From: Chloroflexota bacterium
Lineage (GTDB): Bacteria > Chloroflexota > UBA6077
Length of the DNA stretch: 18,588 nt
Direction: 5' to 3'
NCBI GenBank assembly: GCA_021806765.1
Contig: JAJZQR010000086.1
Coordinates: forward strand, 1-18,588
The position numbers were made by a program, and so were the translations under genes. The notes beneath the pieces are model-generated. The model had not been told where the DNA came from, ran no database searches, and worked only from the letters and a program-made list of their open reading frames with translations. Of this stretch, positions 13,882-18,588 are shown one piece after another. Numbering within the stretch: the stretch's first letter is position 1; the number at the start of each line of letters is the position of its first letter.

Positions 13882-15003
13882 ATGGCACGACCCTTCCTGA
13901 AGCTTTCACTGGTCCTCTCGGCCCTGCTGGTGGCTTTCCTGGTCGCTGCCTGCGGCGGTGGATCGGCGCCCGCGCCGACCCAGGCCCCGGCCAAGCCCGC
14001 GGCCGCGGAACCCACCAAAGCACCCGCTGCAGCCCCCGCCGCAGCTCCGACGTCGGCGCCTGCAGCGGCCCCGGCTGCAGCACCCACGACCGCTCCGGCC
14101 GCCTCCGCGGTCAAGTGGCCCACCAAGTCCGTCGTCTTCATAACCCACACCAGCCCCGGCGGGGGTGGCGACATCTTCAACCGCGCCGTGGCGAAGGCGG
14201 CCGAGAAGCCGTGGGGCCAATCCGTGGTGGTTGAGAACCGGACCGGCGCCTCCGGCGCCAACGCCTTCATCGCCACCAGGGATGCCAAGCCGGACGGCTA
14301 CACCCTGATGGGCCAGACCCCTACCCTGATCACCGCGACTCTCATGAACAAGATGCCCGTGCTGTGGTCGGACCTGCTGCCCGTCGCGCAGGTGAGCATG
14401 GACATCATGATCCTGTACGTCAAGTACGACGCCCCCTACAAGGACGCCAAGGAGCTGGTGGCCGCGGCCAAGTCAGGCGCCACGAAGCAGCGGTGGGGCG
14501 GTGGCTCGGTCGGCAGCACCGACAACTGGCTCGTCGACCAGGTCCTCCTCTCGCAGGATTTGAAGGGCAAGGTGGAGTACGTACCCTTCGAGGGCGGAGG
14601 TGACGTGGTAACCGCCGTGGCCGGCGGCCAGATCGTCGCGGGAGTCGGCGAGTACGGCGAGATGGCGCCCGCGATCGATGCCAAGAAGATCAAGGTGGTG
14701 GGCGTCGGCGCCGACCAGCGAATACCGGGGCTGGACATGCCCACGCTGAAGGAGCAGGGCATCGACGCCACCATGGTGAAGTTCCGAGGCTTCTTCGGGC
14801 CGAAGGGGATACCCGCGGACACGCTGGCGGCAGTTGCCGCCGGGCTGAAGGTCGCCTCCGACACCCCCGAGTTCCAGAAGTGGGCGACGGACAACAAGCA
14901 GCTGCCTACGTTCAAGGGGCCAGAGGAGTTCAGTAAGGTCGTCGCGGACGAGGCCAACAAGTTCAAGGCCTTCATGGAGAAGGCGGGCATCAAGCAGAAG
15001 TAG
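13882..15003 (+). CDS. tctC: tripartite tricarboxylate transporter substrate-binding lipoprotein
   Basis: Extracytoplasmic solute receptor that captures a carboxylate and hands it to TctBA. 373 aa. Signal peptide LKLSLVLSALLVAFLVAAC with a lipobox ending at Cys24, so it is a membrane-anchored lipoprotein. An Ala/Pro/Thr linker of about 50 residues follows (25-75, units such as APAAAPTSAP), longer than in proteobacterial TctC, which are soluble. The Bug/TctC fold follows: VVFITHTSPGGGGDIFNRAV, VVVENRTGASGANAFIA, DGYTLMGQTP, KVEYVPFEGGGDVVTAVAGG and FRGFFGPKGIPADTLAAV. The linker style is common in Chloroflexota lipoproteins. First gene of tctCBA. The ligand cannot be assigned; the aldolase neighbour suggests a sugar acid or aromatic-derived acid. 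Confidence 0.93.
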   Translation: MARPFLKLSLVLSALLVAFLVAACGGGSAPAPTQAPAKPAAAEPTKAPAAAPAAAPTSAPAAAPAAAPTTAPAASAVKWPTKSVVFITHTSPGGGGDIFNRAVAKAAEKPWGQSVVVENRTGASGANAFIATRDAKPDGYTLMGQTPTLITATLMNKMPVLWSDLLPVAQVSMDIMILYVKYDAPYKDAKELVAAAKSGATKQRWGGGSVGSTDNWLVDQVLLSQDLKGKVEYVPFEGGGDVVTAVAGGQIVAGVGEYGEMAPAIDAKKIKVVGVGADQRIPGLDMPTLKEQGIDATMVKFRGFFGPKGIPADTLAAVAAGLKVASDTPEFQKWATDNKQLPTFKGPEEFSKVVADEANKFKAFMEKAGIKQK

Positions 15004-15069
15004 GCCCGTTACCCCTAACCATTTCCTGGCCGGCGCTGAACGAGCGCCGGCCGGCCTGGGGGGAGAAAG

Positions 15070-15561
15070 ATGCTGTTGCTCAAGGAGATCATCGTGGCCC
15101 TGGTGGTCATCCTGTTCGCGGCCTGGTACTACTGGCAGGCGGGCTTCCTGCCCACTAACTCCGCCGATCCCCTGGGTCCTGCCGCCCTGCCCAGGTTCCT
15201 GGCGATCGGCATGATCCTCTTCGCTCTGGCGCACATCGTCGTGAGCTACTTTCGCCGCAAACGTCTCGAGGAAGACGAGGAGCCGGACCCGCTGCAGGGC
15301 GCGGCCAGGATGCGGGGCAACCTGCGCATCCTCGGCGTGGTCATTCTCACCGGCGCCTACATCTTTTTCATGTTGCCGCTGGGGTACACCGTCAGCACCT
15401 TCGCCTACCTGCTGCTGCTGACGATGCTGCTCGGGGTGCCGAGCATCCGTGGCCTCGCCATCAGCACCGTCGGGGTAACGATCTCGCTGCTGCTGCTCTT
15501 CGCGAAGTTCCTGGGCGTCCTGGTTCCCGTGGGCTTCGTCGAACAGCTGATCCTGCACTAG
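15070..15561 (+). CDS. tctB: tripartite tricarboxylate transporter small permease subunit
   Basis: 163-aa membrane protein with four predicted helices: LKEIIVALVVILFAAWYYW near the start, LPRFLAIGMILFALAHIVVS, ILGVVILTGAYIFFMLPLG, and a long hydrophobic C-terminal block (about 112-155). A charged cytoplasmic loop (RRKRLEEDEEPDPLQG) separates the pairs. Size, topology and place between tctC and tctA identify it; TctB sequences are poorly conserved. The ATG is preceded by GGGGGGAG. It lies 66 bp after tctC and 13 bp before tctA, fitting one transcript. Confidence 0.9.
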   Translation: MLLLKEIIVALVVILFAAWYYWQAGFLPTNSADPLGPAALPRFLAIGMILFALAHIVVSYFRRKRLEEDEEPDPLQGAARMRGNLRILGVVILTGAYIFFMLPLGYTVSTFAYLLLLTMLLGVPSIRGLAISTVGVTISLLLLFAKFLGVLVPVGFVEQLILH

Positions 15562-15574
15562 CAAGGAGGCCAAG

Positions 15575-17104
15575 ATGCTCGAGAACTTCATTCTGGGCGC
15601 CCAGGTCGCCTTCCAGCCGTTGTCCATCGCCTTCATCGTCTTCGGCGTCTTCTGGGGGATCATCGGCGGCGCCCTGCCCGGCATTACCGGCAGCATCTCC
15701 ATGGCTCTGCTGCTGCCCTTCACCTGGGGCATGTCCCCCGACATCGCCATAAACACCCTGGCCGGTGTATACGTGGGGGCCCAGTACGGCTCCTCCATCA
15801 CCGCCATCCTGATCCGGACCCCCGGCGCTCCGGCCTCGGCCGCCACGGTGCTGGACGGCTACACCATGCACCAGAAAGGCGAGTCGGCCCGCGCTCTGGG
15901 CATCTCCCTGTGGTGCGGCACCATCGGCGGCCTGTTGAGCGTGGTGGCCCTCATCCTGCTCGCCTTCCCCCTCGTGGAATTGGCGCTCGCCTTCGGCCCG
16001 CCCGAGTACTTCGCCACCGCCCTCTTCGGGCTGACTGTCGTCGCCAGCCTCTCCGGTGGCAACTACATCCGGGGCTTCATCTCCGGGCTGTTCGGCCTGG
16101 CGCTGGCCACCGTGGGGATGGACCCCTTCGTCGGCACCGCCCGTTTCGACTTTGGTGAGGTGAACATGCTGAGCGGCCTGGAACTGATCGCGGTCATGGT
16201 GGGCCTCTTCGCCGTCTCCGAGGTGCTGGTTCAGGCCAGGAGCATGTCCGGCTGGGAGAAGATCAAGGACACGAAGCTGGCCACCAAGATGCCCAGCATG
16301 GCCGAGATGAAGAGCCTCATGCCGATAACGTTGGTCTCCTCGGTCATTGGGATCGTGGTGGGAGCAATGCCCGGCGCCGGCGCGACCATCGCCTCCTTCA
16401 TCGCATACGCCGAGGCGAAGCGGTGGTCCAAGCACCCGGAAGAGTTCGGCAAGGGATGCGCCGAGGGCATAGCGGCGCCGGAGACGGCCAACAACGCGGT
16501 AACCGCCTCCGCCTTCGCCCCGATGGTGGCTCTCGGCATCCCCGGCTCCGGTGGGGCGGCCATCATGCTGGGCGCCTTGATGCTCCACGGCCTGAGGCCC
16601 GGGCCGATGCTGTTCGCCGATCACCCGGACGTGGTCTACGGTCTGTTCGTAGGGATGTTCATCGCCAACTTCGCGATGCTGGGGCTCGGCATCCTGAGCT
16701 TGCAGGCCGCCTGCCGCATCGTCAACGTCCCCCAGCCCTACCTGCTGGCCACCATCATGGCGCTGGTGACCATCGGCACCTACTCCATCAACAACAGCAT
16801 CTTCGACGTCCTGGTCGCCATGGTGTTCGGGGTGGTCGGCTACTTCATGACCCGCTACAACTTCTCACCGCCCGCCACAGTGCTGGGGCTGGTCCTTGGC
16901 TTCCTGGTAGAGACCAACCTTCGTCGCTCCCTGATGATCAGCGATATCGGCTGGGGGATCTTTTTCACGAGGCCGATCTCCCTGGTGATGCTGATGCTCT
17001 GCTTCGTCAGCCTGGTGTTCCCCTTCTACCGCGACTTCCGCGACCGAGGCAAGAAGAAATCGCAGCTCAAGCCCGGCGTCGTGCCGGCAGGGGAGCTGAT
17101 GTAG
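15575..17104 (+). CDS. tctA: tripartite tricarboxylate transporter large permease subunit
   Basis: 509 aa, the normal TctA length, about 12 helices. It carries the two symmetric family signatures: GGALPGITGSISMALLLPFT near residue 30-48 and GAMPGAGATIASFIAYAEAK near 260-280. VGAQYGSSITAILIRTPGAP and GIPGSGGAAIMLGALMLHGL are the paired substrate-site regions. It forms the ion-coupled transport channel together with TctB. AAGGAGG sits 5 nt before the ATG. The stop is 6 bp before the aldolase start, so the aldolase is very probably in the same operon. Confidence 0.96.
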   Translation: MLENFILGAQVAFQPLSIAFIVFGVFWGIIGGALPGITGSISMALLLPFTWGMSPDIAINTLAGVYVGAQYGSSITAILIRTPGAPASAATVLDGYTMHQKGESARALGISLWCGTIGGLLSVVALILLAFPLVELALAFGPPEYFATALFGLTVVASLSGGNYIRGFISGLFGLALATVGMDPFVGTARFDFGEVNMLSGLELIAVMVGLFAVSEVLVQARSMSGWEKIKDTKLATKMPSMAEMKSLMPITLVSSVIGIVVGAMPGAGATIASFIAYAEAKRWSKHPEEFGKGCAEGIAAPETANNAVTASAFAPMVALGIPGSGGAAIMLGALMLHGLRPGPMLFADHPDVVYGLFVGMFIANFAMLGLGILSLQAACRIVNVPQPYLLATIMALVTIGTYSINNSIFDVLVAMVFGVVGYFMTRYNFSPPATVLGLVLGFLVETNLRRSLMISDIGWGIFFTRPISLVMLMLCFVSLVFPFYRDFRDRGKKKSQLKPGVVPAGELM

Positions 17105-17110
17105 GCATGG

Positions 17111-17881
17111 ATGGTGAGAATGAGTAGAGTAGGGCTGAAGCGGAGGCTTCAGGCGAAAGAAACGGTCATCGGCACCTTTGCTCGCATACCCAACGCGGAA
17201 CTGATCGAGATCGAAGCCCACGCGGGCTTCGACTTCGTAGTTATCGACACCGAGCACACGGCCTTCGGGATGGAAACGGCCATCGACCTGGCGAGGGCGG
17301 CCGATGCCGCCGGGATAGCACCACTGGTGCGGGTGACCGAGAACAGCCCCAGCCTGATCGCCAAGGCCCTGGACATCGGCAGCCAGGGGGTGGTGGTTCC
17401 CCGGATCGAGACCCGGGAGGAGGCGGAGCGGGCCGTTCAGGCGGCTCGCTTCCACCCCCTGGGGCATCGAGGGGCCTGTCCTCGGGTGAGGGCCGGCGAC
17501 TACTCCGCCATGGATGCGGTGGAGTACTTCACCCGAGCCAACGAGAGGACCCTCCTGATCCTGCTGGTGGAGACCGCCCGGGGAGCCGTCAACCTGAAGG
17601 AGATCGTTTCGACGCCGGGAGTGGACGCCATCCTGCTGGGCGCCACCGACCTGTCCCAATCCCTGGGGGTACCGGGCCAGAACGACCACCCCACAGTCCT
17701 GGCGAAGCTGGCCGAGATGACGGCCACCATCGCCGGCGCCGGACTGGCCCTGGCCAGGGTGGCCTTTACCGTGGAGGAGGCCAGGTCCCACTTCCAGCAA
17801 GGGGCACAGATGTTGATCTACTCCGGCGACGAGACGATCTATTACCAGGCCTGCCGTCAGGCGGTGGCTGCCTTGAGCTGA
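17111..17881 (+). CDS. HpcH/HpaI-family class II aldolase (2-keto-3-deoxy acid aldolase type)
   Basis: Metal-dependent aldolase that cleaves a 2-oxo-3-deoxy (or 4-hydroxy-2-oxo) acid to pyruvate plus an aldehyde. 256 aa TIM barrel. Catalytic elements: FDFVVIDTEHTAF with His49, PLVRV with Arg74, LLVETARGAVN with metal ligand Glu154, and LGATDLSQSLGVPGQ with Asp180. HPLGHRGACPRVRAGDY replaces the usual 'P.G.RG......R...Y'. Two in-frame starts, ATG 17111 and ATG 17120 (MSRVGLKRR), are both plausible; neither has a strong Shine-Dalgarno. It sits immediately after tctA, so its substrate probably derives from the acid imported by TctCBA. Members act on hydroxy-keto-heptanedioate, keto-deoxy-glucarate or rhamnonate; which one applies here is open. 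Confidence 0.9.
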   Translation: MVRMSRVGLKRRLQAKETVIGTFARIPNAELIEIEAHAGFDFVVIDTEHTAFGMETAIDLARAADAAGIAPLVRVTENSPSLIAKALDIGSQGVVVPRIETREEAERAVQAARFHPLGHRGACPRVRAGDYSAMDAVEYFTRANERTLLILLVETARGAVNLKEIVSTPGVDAILLGATDLSQSLGVPGQNDHPTVLAKLAEMTATIAGAGLALARVAFTVEEARSHFQQGAQMLIYSGDETIYYQACRQAVAALS

Positions 17882-17965
17882 AGGCTATTCCCCTGTCGTT
17901 GTTGGAGTAAAGATGCCGGCGGGCTTATCCTAAGGGCACCAGTACAGCTAGAGGAGGTCGCCGTC

Positions 17966-18544
17966 ATGCCGTCCATGGAAGAGTTGCGCGCTGGGGTTCG
18001 CGAGAGCCTGCCGGAGGTGGAGATGATCCAGGACGAGGACCTACGCAGTAAGGTCGTCGAGGCCTGGGCCTTCGCCCTGTCCCAAACGGAGTTCACCAGC
18101 ATCGACGAGATGCGCGCTTCGGGGAACGCCACGACCCCGGCCATGGTTCGGGGAACCCAATCCGACCACCTGCGCGGCATAACCCGCACGGCGCTGGCCA
18201 TGGCCGGGGCCATGGAGTCGGTCATCAGCCCCCCTCCCACAGGTTTGGGGATGCGCCTGGGGGGCGGGCTCCGCAAGAGCCCGCCGTCGCCGTCACTACT
18301 GCAGCAGATTGGGCAACCACATCACCAGAGGATCGACGTAGGTGATGAGCGCCAGCACAGCGATCAACACCGCGATCATCGGCCACAGGTCGGGCCACAT
18401 CTGGCGGATGCTCACCTTACCGATGGCCGAGGTGACGAAGAGAACCACCCCCACCGGCGGGGTCACCATCCCGATGGTGAGGTTCACCGCCACCATGATC
18501 CCGAAGTGGATCGGGTCCACTCCCACGGCCCTCACCACCGGTAG
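17966..18544 (+). pseudogene. probable N-terminal remnant of an HD-domain-like protein; frame continues antisense to the TRAP gene
   Basis: ATG 17966 has a good GAGGAGG upstream. The first 80-85 residues look like real protein: MEELRAGVRESLPEVEMI, then VVEAWAFALSQTEFTSIDEM, RASGNATTPAMVRGTQSDHL and RGITRTALAMAGAMES. From memory these resemble the start of HD-domain phosphohydrolase-type proteins, which continue with 'CHDVGK' and a metal site. Here the resemblance stops near 18215. The remaining frame reads Pro/Gly-rich and then His/Asp/Gln-rich sequence that is simply the complement of the TRAP permease gene and its downstream hairpin. No metal-binding HD motif is present. It is most simply a gene cut off by a rearrangement. 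The family assignment is tentative. Confidence 0.5.
18263..18285. terminator. hairpin just downstream of the TRAP permease stop
   Basis: Perfect 9-bp stem GGCGGGCTC/GAGCCCGCC with a 5-nt loop, 10 bp after the minus-strand stop at 18296. No T-tract follows, so it may be a factor-dependent end or simply a repeat. Confidence 0.45.
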
Positions 18545-18588
18545 GAATAGCGGGGTGAAAATGATCAGGGCGCTGGTGGTATCGATCA
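18296..18588 (-). CDS. dctM: TRAP transporter large permease (DctM-type), C-terminal part, cut by window end
   Basis: Ion-coupled permease of a tripartite ATP-independent periplasmic transporter. The frame is open from the window end; the visible 97 residues read DTTSALIIFTPLFLPVVRAV, then GVDPIHFGIMVAVNLTIGMV, TPPVGVVLFVTSAIGKVS, and end in MIAVLIAVLALITYV and WLPNLLQ. 'GvdPihFG...n..iG..TPPvG..lFv' and the WLPNLL end are characteristic of DctM C-termini. The GTG at 18538 is internal. The rest of the gene, and presumably dctQ and dctP, lie to the right. A second carboxylate transporter so close to tctCBA suggests an uptake-rich region. Confidence 0.93.
   Translation of the reverse strand, partial: IDTTSALIIFTPLFLPVVRAVGVDPIHFGIMVAVNLTIGMVTPPVGVVLFVTSAIGKVSIRQMWPDLWPMIAVLIAVLALITYVDPLVMWLPNLLQ

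Noticed and set aside
14473..15846. 457-residue open frame antisense to tctC-tctB-tctA
   Set aside because: Spans the reverse of three well-identified genes; the translation is rich in His, Asp and Gln with no recognisable fold.

Overview
The window is GC-rich (roughly two-thirds G+C by eye), densely coding DNA from what looks like an uncultured Chloroflexota-type bacterium. Three things point there. The periplasmic lipoprotein has a long Ala/Pro-rich linker after the lipobox. A T-box leader controls an amino-acid gene. The intergenic gaps are full of palindromic and heptamer repeats of the kind common in Chloroflexota and cyanobacteria. The phylum is an inference; there is no rRNA or tRNA gene to settle it.

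Layout. At 1-924 is a 5'-truncated 6-phosphofructokinase gene, followed by a nested inverted-repeat composite and an Fsr-like MFS transporter (1234-2445). A repeat-filled gap leads to a promoter and alanine dehydrogenase (2855-3964). Converging on it is a stand-alone TrpB2-type tryptophan synthase beta chain (4033-5400, minus). This gene lies behind a complete T-box leader (about 5625-5936) with its own promoter; the specifier codon UGG and the UGGC antiterminator bulge both indicate tRNA-Trp. Next come an Hsp20 chaperone (minus) and a small winged-helix-like gene (plus) meeting an AlaX-type alanyl-tRNA editing protein tail to tail. An agmatinase-family ureohydrolase, an unrecognised 134-aa protein and a two-helix membrane protein follow, all on minus.

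From 10.6 kb the plus strand carries a two-gene operon (MFS exporter plus a short QueG-like iron-sulfur protein, overlapping by 4 bp). It then carries a carboxylate-catabolism cassette: a GntR/FCD regulator, a complete tripartite tricarboxylate transporter (tctC-tctB-tctA) and an HpcH/HpaI-type aldolase. The likely logic is uptake of a carboxylic acid by TctCBA, cleavage of a keto-acid intermediate by the aldolase and control by the GntR protein. The right edge has what looks like the N-terminal remnant of an HD-domain protein, whose frame runs antisense into the C-terminal end of a TRAP large permease (minus, cut by the window end).

The most notable items are the tryptophan T-box on a lone trpB2, and the many repeat elements, most of which sit within about 50 bp downstream of stop codons. 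Two are copies of the same element of about 95 bp. I see no CRISPR array, transposase, phage gene or clearly new defence system.
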